A stretch of DNA of 64,000 nucleotides from Channallabes apus (Eukaryota > Chordata > Actinopteri > Siluriformes > Clariidae): the NCBI GenBank assembly GCA_030522415.1, contig CM060107.1:53220218-53284217 (forward strand), given 5' to 3'. Both the position numbers and the translations under genes were made by a program. Position 1 is the stretch's first letter; each line of letters starts with the position of its first letter. Under the pieces are notes generated by a model. That model was not told where the DNA came from. It saw only the letters and a program-made list of their open reading frames with translations, and did no database searches. This document shows, one piece after another, positions 12,497 through 22,410 of this stretch.

Positions 12497-13917
12497 AAAT
12501 TCAAATAAAATAAATTAAAATTTTATTTGTCACATACGCAGTCATACTCAGTATAATATGCAGTGAAATGCTTACACAACTGCCAGTGACCTTAAAAAGA
12601 AAATAAAAGCTTGTACGTTAAATAAATATCAATAAAAGGAAATACTAAAGAAATAAATTTAACTAGTAAAAATAAACTGTACAATAAGGGCATAATAAAA
12701 TATTGCAAAATATGGAAACATAGGGGGAGAAGTATACTATATATATATAGAATTTAAAGTGACAATGGTTGTGCAAATATGCATGAAAGGTGACTAATGA
12801 AGGTGACATGTGCAATTGTCCAGATGTAGGAATATTTAGTGCGTGTATGAATGTGTCCATGATTGTCCAGTCAATGTTGTAAGCTTAAAAAGATGTTATT
12901 AGTCAATTTTGTGAGCTTAAAAAGATGTTATTAGTCCTGTGTGGTGTAGTGATGATTGGGAGACCTTATCGCCTGCGGGAAAAAGCTCCTCCTCAGTCTC
13001 TCTGTGTTGGCCTTCAAGGAGCGGAATCGCTTCCCAGACCGCAACAAAGAGAAAAGTCCATTACTGGGGTGACTGAGGTCCTTCACGATCTTCCTGGCCT
13101 TGGTCCAGCACCGCTTGCTGTAGATCGAGTGCAGGTCAGGGAGCTCAGATGCGGATGATGCGCTCAGCTGATCTGTAGAGCTGTAGAGCTCATCTGTCCT
13201 GCATGGTGCTGTTCCCGAACCAGGTCGTGATGTTTCCCGTCAGGATGCTCTCTATGGTGCAGGAGTAGAAGTTCCTGAGCACCTTGGAGGGAAGTCTAAA
13301 GTCTCTCAAGCATCTGAGGTGGTAGAGACGCTGTCAGGCCTTTTTCTCCACGGTGTTGATGTGACAGGACCATGACAGGTCCTGAGTGATGTGAACCCCG
13401 AGGTATCAGAAGCTGTCCACTCTCTCCACTGGGCTCCTGTTGATGACGGTGATCTGGTAGTTCCTCTCCTGCTTTGTACAAAAGTCCACTATCAGCTCCT
13501 TTGTCTTGCTGACAGGAGGAGATTGTTCCTCTGGCACCAGTTCTCCAGATTTCCAATCTCCTCTAGGTAGTCCGACTCATCATTGTTGGTGATCAGTCCG
13601 ACCACGACGGTGTCGTCAGCAAACTTGATGATGGTGGTGGAGTTGGTAGTGGCCACGCAGTCATGGGTGTACAAAGAGTACAGCAGGGGGCTCAGAACAC
13701 AACCCTGGGGGGCTCCAGTGCTGAGAGTGAGTGTAACTGAGACATGTCCGCCCATCCTTACTGCCTGTGGTCTACCAGTCAGGAAATTGGAGATCCACTG
13801 ACACATTGATGAGCTGAGTCCCAGGTGCTCGAGCTTGGTGGTGAGTGTGGGGGGAATTATGGTATTAAATGCAGAGCTGTAGTCGATGAAGAGCATTTTA
13901 ACATAATTCCCTTTCCT
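12497..13917 (-). mobile_element. Rex1-like LINE inserted in the Harbinger intron
   Basis: The minus strand encodes RT blocks [40 protein letters not shown] and [11 protein letters not shown], and the catalytic FADD is intact. Low-coordinate sequence (12497-12600) is the 3' end, reading ATTTTATTTGTCACATACGC and ATGCAGTGAAATGCTT, a widespread Rex1-like terminus. The 5' end is truncated at 13917, at the start of a telomere-like repeat. CA-dinucleotide runs flank both sides (12478-12496 and 13937-13944), consistent with insertion into a CA tract. Rex1 is my best assignment. Confidence 0.7.
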
Positions 13918-13936
13918 AGGGTTAGGGTTAGGGTTA
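13917..13936 (+). repeat. Short interstitial TTAGGG repeat
   Basis: TAGGGTTAGGGTTAGGGTTA, 3.3 perfect vertebrate telomere units, sits exactly at the 5' truncation point of the Rex1-like LINE. The homologous stretch in the second LINE copy (about 16010-16040) matches up to CCTTCCTAG and then continues as LINE sequence, so the hexamers are extra at this junction. Confidence 0.85.
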
Positions 13937-14770
13937 CACACACACTTGATCCTTCCATATTTGACTTTCTATTTCAGGGTTTCCAAATGTAATTGGGTGC
14001 ATTGATGGCACCCACATTCCTATTAAAGCTCCTTCAATAAATAAGGGAGACGATGTTAATAGGAAATCTGTTCATAGTATCAATGTACAGGTAACAACTT
14101 AATTTTGTGTGCTTAATTTTTTGCCTTGTTAAAATCATTAAACTCATTACTTTTTAATATGTGAGGCAACTCACATCATTACTAATGGTGAAGCAAAATG
14201 GCCAGGATCTGTGCATGATGACAGAATTTTCCACAAGTCATCATTATGCCAGACATTTCAGTTGGGTATGTTTTGCTCTTTACAATGTTTTTTTTTTTTT
14301 TTTAATATATTTGCATTGTACATTTGAATGATTACAGGACAGTACAATGGTTACTTGCTGGGAGACATAGGATACCCTTGTCTGCCCTATTTTATGACAC
14401 CCTACAGTACCCTGAACCTGATCCTGGACCATAGACACGCTATAACCTGGCTCACAGCTGAACACGGGCCAAGGTGGAGATGACCATAGGGATCCTCACG
14501 TCTAGGTTTCAGTGTCTGCATGGGCTCTGGGTCAGTCCAGAGAGGGCATGCAACACCATAGTGGCTTGTGTTGTGCTTCACAACATTGCCAATAGAGGAG
14601 AGAGCCACCTTCCTTGAATTGAAGAAGATGGCCCAGAGGAACCTCTACAGATTTTTGCACACAACAGAGATGGAAGACAGTATTTGTCTAGAATATTGGG
14701 ACATGCACATAAAATGCATAAGGCATGAAGTTTGGAAGGAAAGTTAGTCATAGATTATTTATATATAATT

Positions 14771-15180
14771 GACAGTGTGTTTCCTAAGAGATATAACTCA
14801 CCAGCTCCCCCACTTACAACCTTACAAAAGATACAATAATAATGAAATTACACAATAAAACCAATTACAGAAGACTTATTCATTTGAATAAAGGATAAAT
14901 ATACATCTTCAGCACATCTATGGGGGAAAGTGTGAGCTGAGGCCTCGAACAGTAGGTTGGGTGGATATGTTTTCCCTGCCACTGATAAATGTTAACTGAA
15001 TTAATATTGCATAATTGGCCAAACTTCTTACAGTGGTATTTGTTGAAACAACAGGTAACACTGAGTACTTGAAAACGTCAGACACAGACTGAATTAACTA
15101 ATACTGTAGCTTTAAGTTGAGTCAAAGTCTACCTTAATGGAGATGCAATCACAATATACTGTATTTTATAACAAGTAAGA
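14771..15180. other. Spacer, nothing recognised
   Basis: AT-rich sequence between the Harbinger remnant and the second Rex1-like LINE. No ORF, tandem array or terminal repeat stands out. Confidence 0.5.
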
Positions 15181-15189
15181 GTATTTACA

Positions 15190-17230
15190 ATTTAGAAATA
15201 TGGAAATAAACTTAGATAAAATTCAAATAATGTACATGTCATGTATGTAGGGGGTTTGTGGTGTTGTGATTGAGATTCCTTATTGACAATGGGAAGAAGC
15301 TCGTCCTCAGACTCCCGTTGTTGGCCTTGATGGAGCAGAAGTGCATTCCTGAACGCAACAGAGAGAATAGTCAATTGTTGGGGTGGCTGATGTCTTTCAC
15401 AATCTTGTTGTTCCCGAACCAGGTTGAGATGTTTACCATCAGGATGCACTTCATGGTGCGGGAGTAAAGGTTCCTAATCACCTTATAGGGCAGTCTAAAG
15501 TCTCTCAAGCATCTAAGGTGGTAGAGATGCTGTTGGCCCTTTTTCACCACAGTGTTGAAATGACAGGACCATGACATGATGTGAACACCAAGGTATTTGA
15601 AGCTGTCCACTCTCTCCACAGTGCTCTCGTTGATGATAGGGGTCTGGTAATTCCTCTCCTACTTAGTACTAAAGTCCACTATCAGCTCCTTTGTCTTTGC
15701 TGACATTCAGGAGGAGGTTGTTCCTCTGGCACCAGCTGCCCAGATTTCTAATCTCCTCCATGTAAGCTGTCTTGTCGTTGTCGGAGATCAGATCCACCAC
15801 AATGGTGTCGTCAACAAACTTGATGATGGTGGTGGAGTTGGTTATGGCCATGCAGTCATACGTGTACAATGAGTACAACAGAGGGCTCAGCCTGTGGTTG
15901 GAGATCCACTTACACATAGATGAGCTGAGTCCCAGGTGCTCCAGCTTGGTGGTGAGTGTGGAGGGAATTATTGTGTTAAATGCTGAGCTGTATTTAACAA
16001 AAAGCATTTTGACATAATTCCCCTTCCTAGAATCCAGGTGAGTGAGTGATGTATGGAGGAGATGAGAGATGGTATCATCCGTAGAGCGGTTCGGGCAGTA
16101 TGCAAACTGCAGTGGATCCAGTGTGTCAGGTAGCGAATAAATTACTGTATGGAGTCTCTGACCAGCCGTTCAAAGCAGTTCATCATTACTGAAGCCAGGG
16201 CTACCGGGCGATAGTCATTGAGGGAAGCAGAATGGGGTTCCTTTGGGACAGGAAAAATGGTAAATTATTTAAAGCATGTAAGGATTACTAACTAGGATAA
16301 GGAGAGGTTGAATATCTCACAGGTGCTAGCTGGTCTGCATAGGTTCTGAGGACTTTACCTGAGATGCTGTCTGGTCCTGCTTCTTTCCTGGTGTTCACTC
16401 TCCTGAAGTCTCTCCTCACATCATGCTCAAAGATGATCAACGCATTTCCAATATTGGCTTTCTGTCTGCTGCTATTAGCGTTGCTAGCATTGTTAGTATA
16501 GATAGCTTTGCTAGCGCTTTTTGCAATTTTGGCCTCAGCCTCGAAGTGAGCGTAGAAGGTGTTCAGCTCATCTACCAGAGACACGTCTATGATCGTCATA
16601 CTGGATGTTGGTGCTTTATAGTCAGTTATTGTTCTTGGTCCCTGCAACATGGTACCACAGTGTTTTGCACGGTATCATCCATTAGTTTCCTGATAAATCC
16701 CACAACCACTTCCTTAAACATGTTGATGTCATCAGAGCTGCTCCGGAACATGTCCCATTCTGCAAAATTGAGTGCGTAGTGTAGAATGGCCACCAATTGG
16801 TCCGTCAAGCGCGCAATTTCCCCCTGAGCTGAAACTTCCTGCTTGAGCCTTTGTTCATATTTAGACATGAGGAAGATGGCAGCATGGTCAGATTTCCCAA
16901 ACGGTAGATCAGATCCTGGCCTTGTAGCCATCTGTGGTTGTAGTGTAACAGTGGTCCAGTGTCCTTTCTCCCCTAGTCGAGCAGGTGATATGCTGATAAA
17001 AGTTCGCCATTGGACATTTGAGGTTAGCGTTGTTGAAATCCCCAACCACAATGGGCGCAGCATTTCGGTGTTGTGTCTGGTGCTGTGTGAAAGCCTCATG
17101 AAGCTCGCATAAGGCGGTGTCTGTGTCTGCTTTTGGTGGAATCTAAATGGCACTGATTATGTACGGATGTAAACTCACGAGGAAGGTAAAAAGGATGACA
17201 ATGGCTGACCTCACCAGTGCCATCTTGGAT
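15190..17230 (-). mobile_element. Rex1-like LINE, longer second copy
   Basis: Same family as 12497-13917, minus strand, but extending further 5'. From high to low coordinates: end of an endonuclease domain (about 17150-16650), linker with LVDELNTFYAHFEAEAKIA (about 16560), KEAGPDSISGKVLRTYADQL (about 16360), [20 protein letters not shown] (about 15990), then the catalytic box. The catalytic box reads FVDD in place of FADD. Downstream are RVDSFKYLGVHI and a palm/thumb remnant near 15600-15380. Frameshifts separate these blocks and part of the block before [12 protein letters not shown] is deleted. Not active. Confidence 0.7.
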
Positions 17231-17464
17231 GATCTAATATTAGTTTAAAATGTATGTTTTCTCCCTCGTAATTATCTGGATAAAAATAATCTCAGTTCCA
17301 AAAAAGCATTGTTTTAATGAATTATTTGTCTTTTTTTTATACAGTACATCGTTTTAGAAAATCACTGGCAGCACAAGCAGCGTTCTTCTATGACTTTAGA
17401 AATATAATAATGTGATTCACAGTCTGCAGTTAATGGTACAGGTTACAGTCAATGTCACTCTTCT
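17231..17464. other. Spacer, nothing recognised
   Basis: AT-rich sequence without a recognisable element. It ends in the pyrimidine-rich stretch CTTCTCCCCCTCAG (17459-17472), which looks like a 3' splice site before the duplicated exon. Confidence 0.4.
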
Positions 17465-17472
17465 CCCCCTCA

Positions 17473-18136
17473 GTGAGAGGATTGGTGAGAAGGATTGCGT
17501 TAGAAAAGTGATGTCTGGCCTTACGGAGCTACTATAGGAGCATGAACTGGAGGAGCATGAACAAGCTTGGAGGGGACTAGAGGGTCTGGGTGACTATACA
17601 GCTGCTTTAGGTTGGTCAGGTCTCTGCTCTGTACATTGAATTCCAAAAGGACTGGACGGAGACGTATTAAGCCATCTAAAGCATTCCTCTCAGATTCACA
17701 TGTTGAGAAACAAACTCTTGTTGTCATGAATTAATTTTTGTGTGTAATACAAATTGGCTAAAAAAGATGAAAACTTTTCATCTTGGCTAGTTTTTAAAAT
17801 GGTCATGATATTTTAATATGAAAAAATCAATAAGAGTGACACTTTCCTATTTTTCCCTATTTTGAGCCTGTCCTGTCCTGGTTCATATCGTTTATTGATC
17901 GCCCAAACTTTGCCCAAGATTGTGATGAAGACAGTGCATCAATCTAACCACAAAAATCCACAAATCGTTTAACAGGTCATGTATATGCGTTTTCAGGAAT
18001 TTAGGTGGAGTTTTGCCTGAAGTTTACTGAACATGACTAATCCACATGTGTGAGCACCAAAACTATCCAATTTGAATCCTCATTCATTAGTGCATTTATT
18101 GTTTATTGTTTTGTGTGGGTTATGTGTGCATTAGAA

Positions 18137-18188
<52 letters not shown>
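17473..18188 (+). pseudogene. Unrecognised exon-like unit, copy 1 (degenerate)
   Basis: This is the decayed partner of the unit at 20400. It starts directly after a splice-acceptor-like CTCAG and shares QVSALYIEFQKDW and about 500 bp of non-coding sequence with copy 2, including TTCCTATTTTTCCCTATTTT and TTTATTGTTTATTGTTTTGT. It has in-frame stops (after GLTELL) and a deletion of roughly 90 bp relative to copy 2. It ends in an (AG)n tract at 18136-18188, where a LINE interrupts it; the remainder of the unit resumes at about 20053. Function unknown. Confidence 0.5.
18136..18188 (+). repeat. (AG)n microsatellite, left half of a split tract
   Basis: About 26 AG units. Together with 20053-20086 it formed one tract before the Tx1-type LINE entered. 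On the LINE's sense strand it reads (TC)n. Confidence 0.85.
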
Positions 18189-18193
<5 letters not shown>

Positions 18194-20049
18194 TTGAGGT
18201 TTTTAAACTCACTTTTATTATAACAAATTGAAAAAGAATTGTTTAGCAATTTTATGTACACTTTTATATACAAATACGTATATATATTAAGTTAAGAATA
18301 AATTATTAATAAAAATTAAGGAAGGAAGGAAGAAGAAAAGAAGAGATTGAAAAGAAGAAAAAAAGCAAGAAAGAAAAGAAAGAAAGAATGAAGACAGAAG
18401 AAGAAAAAAAAGAGTATATATATATATATATATATATATACATACACATACAGTACACACATACATACACACCCTTACTTGTACACACATACATACACAC
18501 TCACATACACACAATGTATTAACATATGTACAATTTTTTTTTTTTTTTAAGTAATGAAAAACCCGTGCCCCTTCCCCACCCCACCAATGACGCCAACGTC
18601 TTTTAAAGTCTTGTGTAACACTGTTATGTTTTATAGTCCGGTTTATTTATGTCTTTTTTGCTTGTTTACTGATGTGAGATTTTTTAATAGTTTATTGTCT
18701 CCTGGGAATAATTTATTGACCACTTGTCTTTTTTCTTTTTCCGTTAGCTGTAGGAATTGGTTTATTTGGTCCTCAACGTCTCCTTGCGGTTCTTCCTGTG
18801 TGTGTGCGGTGCTGCATCCTGCTGCTTCTGTGTCCTGTGTTGTGTTGTTCAGTGTTTGGCTGCGGGTTTTCCGTTTGTTTATGTGTTCTGTTGTGATCGT
18901 TTCCTCTCGTTTTCTCCTGGGTTTTGCAGTTTTGTCTTTGGGTGTCGGTGTCGGTGTGCAGGTCTGAGGTTCCTGTGCCTCTCCGGTACTGGCGTCGGGG
19001 GTGGGGCCAGTGTTGGGGGCGTGGTCTGCTACTGTACACGCGCCAGGGTGTTTACACTTGCTATGTACAGTAGTGGCGGTGTTCGGGTCAGTGTCGGGTG
19101 CGGTTTGTGTCTCTGTGGTGGTGGCGGTGTGTGTGAGACTGACCTCCGTGAGTGCCGGCTCGGGTGTGTCGCTGAGGCCGGCGGCGGACTCAGACTCCTC
19201 GGTGTTCTCCGGCTGGCTGTCCCCACGCTGCCGCTGCTGTTTCCCGGCCGAGTCGCCCCTCGAGCTCCCCGGCTGCGCGGCTCCGTGTGGACAGCTCAGC
19301 CTCTTGTGTCCGACGTCCCCGCACTCAAAACACCTCAGCGGCTCCGTGGTGGTGAAGACGGTGTAGCTGCTGCCCCCCGCTTTACACATAAAGTTCACGT
19401 TTAGTGTACCTTCCTGGTTGTTTAAAACCATGAGGACCTGTCTGCAGAAGGACAGGACGTGCTTCACGCTGGAGCTCTTACACCCGAGCGGGATGGCTCT
19501 GGTGGGGCAGACGAACCTCCCGAATCGGGCCAGCTCCCTCGTGATCGCCTCGTCCTGTATAAACGGGGAGATGTTGGATATCACCACTCTTGTTGCGGGG
19601 GCAGACAGAGGGGTGACCTGGACTGCATAACTCTAACGGTTATTCCAGTCTTTATGAACGCACTCACGAGGTTCGTCTTTTTCACAAACACCACCACCGC
19701 TTTGTTCATCCGGGAGGCTGAGTAGATGTTTTCACACCCGACCTGCTCTCCCACTGCTAACAGTACCTCCTCCACCAGTACCCCAGTGTCCGTAACACAC
19801 CTGACGCCATTCCGGAGAGATAAACTTTCCCCACCGGCCTCAGAGGCCATGGTGTCTCGCTCACTCTCTCTCACGATAATGTTTTAAACTAAATATATTT
19901 TTAAAACAATATTCATTAAAGATAAGGGGAAATAAAGAAGGGGGGGGAAAATAAGGAAAAGTAAATGAAGAAATAGGGGAAAAAACGAAAAGCTTGGCAA
20001 GATGCCAAACAGTCTTCCACGCGCTCCCTCACACCCAGCGCATGGGCAC

Positions 20050-20052
<3 letters not shown>
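18189..20052 (-). mobile_element. Tx1-group LINE, ORF1-only, inserted in (TC)n
   Basis: On the minus strand the element begins directly after a CT run at 20053 and ends directly before another CT run at 18188. It holds a short 5' UTR, ORF1 (19850-18643) and a 3' UTR with an A run (18535-18549 in complement), AT and GT microsatellites (18414-18530) and a purine/pyrimidine-rich stretch. No trace of ORF2 (endonuclease-RT) lies between the ORF1 stop and the end. Tx1-group LINEs specific for (TC)n, such as Kibi, have been described. The insertion context fits, but the subfamily is inferred. Confidence 0.65.
18643..19850 (-). pseudogene. Tx1-type LINE ORF1 with CCHC zinc knuckle, one frameshift
   Basis: The frame starts MASEAGGESLSLRNGVRCV at 19850. 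A frameshift near 19600-19625 separates the N-terminal domain (VGCENIYSASRMNKAVVVF) from the rest, beginning VISNISPFIQDEAI. The second block has an RRM-like fold region (LARFGRFV, KHVLSFCRQVLMVLNN), then a CCHC knuckle CFECGDVGHKRLSCP typical of Tx1/L1-type gag-like ORF1. A long Thr/Pro/Glu-rich low-complexity region follows, and the end is a basic tail (NKQKRHK). Total about 400 codons. Apart from the single shift the frame is open, so it is less decayed than the other LINEs here. Confidence 0.75.
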
Positions 20053-20090
<38 letters not shown>

Positions 20091-20160
20091 TGGTATATTT
20101 TGGACAATAATGTTATTCCCTAATTGTGCGTGTATGTGGCACTAATGTGTTATGTTATTT
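20053..20160 (+). repeat. Remainder of copy 1 unit after the LINE insertion
   Basis: (GA)n at about 20053-20086, then TGGACAATAATGTTATTCCC and CTAATGTGTTATGTTATTT. It matches the sequence after the (GA)n of copy 2 (21137-21204), so it is the displaced end of the unit that starts at 17473. Confidence 0.7.
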
Positions 20161-20399
20161 AATTTTTTTAAATAATAGAAGGAGTAAACCTGTAAATGTC
20201 AGCTGGGTTATTCATGTGCCAGGGAAAACATAACATAATTAATAGTTATGTGAGACGAAGCTTCATGAAGCCTTTTCAATACAATATTTTGCACACACTG
20301 GTTATAGCCTTACTAATATCTTATATTTTTAACATAACTAGATATTCTGTAAAGTCTATTCATTTTTGTCTTTACAAGACTTCTCTCGTTCTTTTTAAC

Positions 20400-20773
20400 C
20401 AGAGCTCTGGCGTGGAGGATTGGGTTAGAAGAGTGACTGCTGGCCTTATGGAGCTACTGGAGGAGTGTGAACAAGCTGTTGGGGGGGGCTGTAGTCCTTG
20501 AGGGTCTTGGATGATTATGCAGCCGCTTTAAGAGTAATTATTGGTCAGGTCTCTGCTCTGTACATTGAATTCCAAAAGGACTGGATGGAGACCTATGAAG
20601 CCATCCAAACCATTTCTATTGGACTTGGCTGGAGAGACATACTCCCCACAGATTCACATTTTGAGAATCACATTTCTTTTTGCCATAGACTCATCTTTTG
20701 TGTGTCTGACACATTGGGGGAAAACGATAAAATCTTAACTAGATTTTTAAATGATTATGATATTGTAATATAA
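20400..20773 (+). pseudogene. Unrecognised exon-like unit, copy 2 coding part
   Basis: After a good 3' splice-site-like stretch (TCTCGTTCTTTTTAACCAG, ending 20401) an open frame reads SSGVEDWVRRVTAGLMELLE. A run of eight G near 20483 shifts the frame, and it continues GLDDYAAALRVIIGQVSALY, IEFQKDWMETYEAIQTISIG and ends FLNDYDIVI at TAA 20771-20773. Read across the G run this is a 3'-terminal exon of about 120 codons, acidic and helical in character. I do not recognise the family. Copy 1 at 17473 keeps only parts. It could be the last exon of a lost host gene or of a transposon accessory gene. The G-run shift may be real or a sequencing error. Confidence 0.4.
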
Positions 20774-21095
20774 AACAATCAATGAGAGTGACTCTCGCAC
20801 ACTTTCCTATTTTTTTCCTATTTTGAGCCTGTCCTGTCCTGTCCTGGTTCATATTGTTTATTGATCACCCAACCTTTGCCCAAGATTGTGATTAAACCAG
20901 TGCAACGATAAAAAGCCACAAATCGTTTAACAGATCATGTATATGCATGTTTAGGAATTTAGGTGGAGTTTTGCCTGAAGTTTACTGAACATGACTAATC
21001 CACATGTGTGAGTGCCCTGCTAAAACTATCCAATTTGAATCCTCATTCATCAGTGCATTTATTGTTTATTGTTTTGTGTGGGTTGTTATGTGTGC

Positions 21096-21139
<44 letters not shown>

Positions 21140-21210
21140 TTGCTATGTTTTGGATAATAATGTTATTCCCTGTCTGTACTGTATGTGGCCCTAATGTGTT
21201 ATGTTACACT
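20774..21210 (+). repeat. Duplicated 3' flank of copy 2 with (GA)n
   Basis: Non-coding part shared with copy 1 (17790-18188 plus 20053-20160), including TGAGCCTGTCCTGTCCTG and GAACATGACTAATCCACATG. An uninterrupted (GA)n lies at about 21097-21137. Confidence 0.75.
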
Positions 21211-21374
21211 TGAAGAAGTGTAAGGATTTCTTGAATTTTGGTAGACCCCCTTTTGTCTACTCAGTGCTCAGTCTGTATTTTGCTTGTCCCGCCTAGATCC
21301 AGGGAACCTCTCAATGAAACACAAGTCAGTGCTCAGTGAGATGTTCAAAGTTTATTGTGGGAGACAGGAGTATA

Positions 21375-21707
21375 CAGTGGGAGCCACGTCAAACAGCCGC
21401 CTGGAGCATGACAGGTCCATGGCAGAACCATGACAAGTCCATGCTCGATCCCTGCATGGAATGTGATCCCCTGCGATGACGCAGTTAATGATGCCCTGCC
21501 CCATAAACGCCCCCATGCGCTTTCTAAAAAGATGGTTGCAATGCTGTATAATCCCGCCAGGTGAAGCATTGACTGCTTCAGTTAACTGCAGTGTCCAGGA
21601 AGCCCAATACCGTATCTTTAATACAGTATAAGAGCGGAGGCAGAAGCACTCAGGTAGACTACATCTTGTGTCGACGTTGTAATCTGAAAGAGATCAGAGA
21701 GTATCCC
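21375..21707 (+). repeat. Direct repeat unit A (about 325 bp)
   Basis: Starts TACAGTGGGAGCCACGTC and ends TCTGAAAGAGATCAG. It is nearly identical to unit B (22085-22410). The last 80 bp encode part of a LINE endonuclease (STQVDYILCRRCNLKEI), while the first 240 bp are unassigned. Confidence 0.85.
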
Positions 21708-22084
21708 ATCACAGTTTAGAAGTGAAGACTTTATGGACTTCTTTAATGAAAAAATCAATAATATCAGGAAGAAAATAACGGAGGTTCAACCTCTAATAGT
21801 GCCTGTTAGACCCAATCCCAACCAGATTTTTAAAGGAAGTGATGGTTACGGTTGGAGAGCCACTTCTAAACATTATTAATTCTTCACTATATGTAGGTCA
21901 CATCCCTAAACCTTTCAAGTTGGCACTTATTAAACCGCTTCATGAAATAACAAATTACAGACCGATTTCAAACCTTCCGTTCATATTAAAAATACTAGAA
22001 AAAGTAGTATCAGCTCAAATATTCACATTCTTGCAGGATAACAACATCCTTGAAGAATTTCAGTCAGGTTTCAGGCCCCATCAT
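21708..22084 (+). mobile_element. CR1/L2-like LINE fragment between the direct repeats
   Basis: Translation gives FRSEDFMDFFNEKINNIRKK, a shift, then IPKPFKLALIKPLHEITNYR and PISNLPFILKILEKVVSAQI, followed by FQSGFRPHHT. This is the endonuclease-RT linker and RT block 1-2 of a CR1/L2-like element. It is cut at both edges by the direct repeat units. Confidence 0.65.
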
Positions 22085-22410
22085 ACAGTGGGAGCCACGT
22101 CAAACAGCCGCTTGGAGCATGATAGATCCATGACAGAATCATGATGGCACCATGCACGCTTCGTGCACGGAATGTGATCCCCCGCGATGACACAGTTAAC
22201 GATGCCCCGCCCCATAAACGCCCCCATGCGCTTTCTAAAAAGGTGGTTGCAATGCTGTATAATCTCGCCAGGTGGAGCATTGACTGCTTCAGTTAACTGC
22301 AGTGTCCAGGAAGCCCAATACCGTATCTTTAATACAGTATAAGAGCGGAGGCAGAAGCACTCAGGTAGACTACATCTTGTGTCGACGTTGTAATCTGAAA
22401 GAGATCAGTG
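22085..22410 (+). repeat. Direct repeat unit B (about 325 bp)
   Basis: Second copy of the unit at 21375. Here the LINE reading frame at its 3' end runs on without a break into downstream RT sequence, so unit B is the original junction and unit A the duplicate. Confidence 0.85.

Larger units (their letters stand above)
11979..14760 (+). pseudogene. HARBI1-like transposase gene, decayed, four exons
   Basis: Exon 1 (11979-12390) begins MPRPFDEYPVDAEAQ and has an in-frame TAG at 12099-12101. It continues with HIANVTNGGSALR and ends GHKPLCGIKEEFHRVAG before a GT donor at 12391. Exon 2 (13978-14090) completes the codon and reads [18 protein letters not shown], with an AG acceptor at 13976-13977 and a GTAAC donor. 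Exon 3 (about 14155-14265) reads ITNGEAKWPGSVHDDRIF; its acceptor AG is missing. Exon 4 starts at 14338 (QYNGYLLGDIGYPC) and is broken by stops and shifts near 14430-14480, followed by KVEMTIGILTSRFQCL. The catalytic D, D and E of the DDE nuclease fold remain visible in exons 2, 3 and 4. Coding and splice lesions mean it is dead. Confidence 0.75.
11780..14770 (+). mobile_element. Harbinger-type DNA transposon remnant
   Basis: The left part (11780-11975) carries the terminal-looking sequence GGTGTTCCAGAAAGCAGGTT and several inverted and direct copies of AGCAGGTTATGT. It is followed by a HARBI1-like transposase gene. I found no matching terminal inverted repeat on the right, so the right end near 14770 is set by the end of coding similarity. 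A Rex1-like LINE is lodged in its first intron. Confidence 0.6.

Noticed and set aside
18757..19404. 215-codon plus-strand frame
   Set aside because: Antisense to the Tx1 ORF1 with its CCHC knuckle; cysteine-rich composition is a shadow effect.
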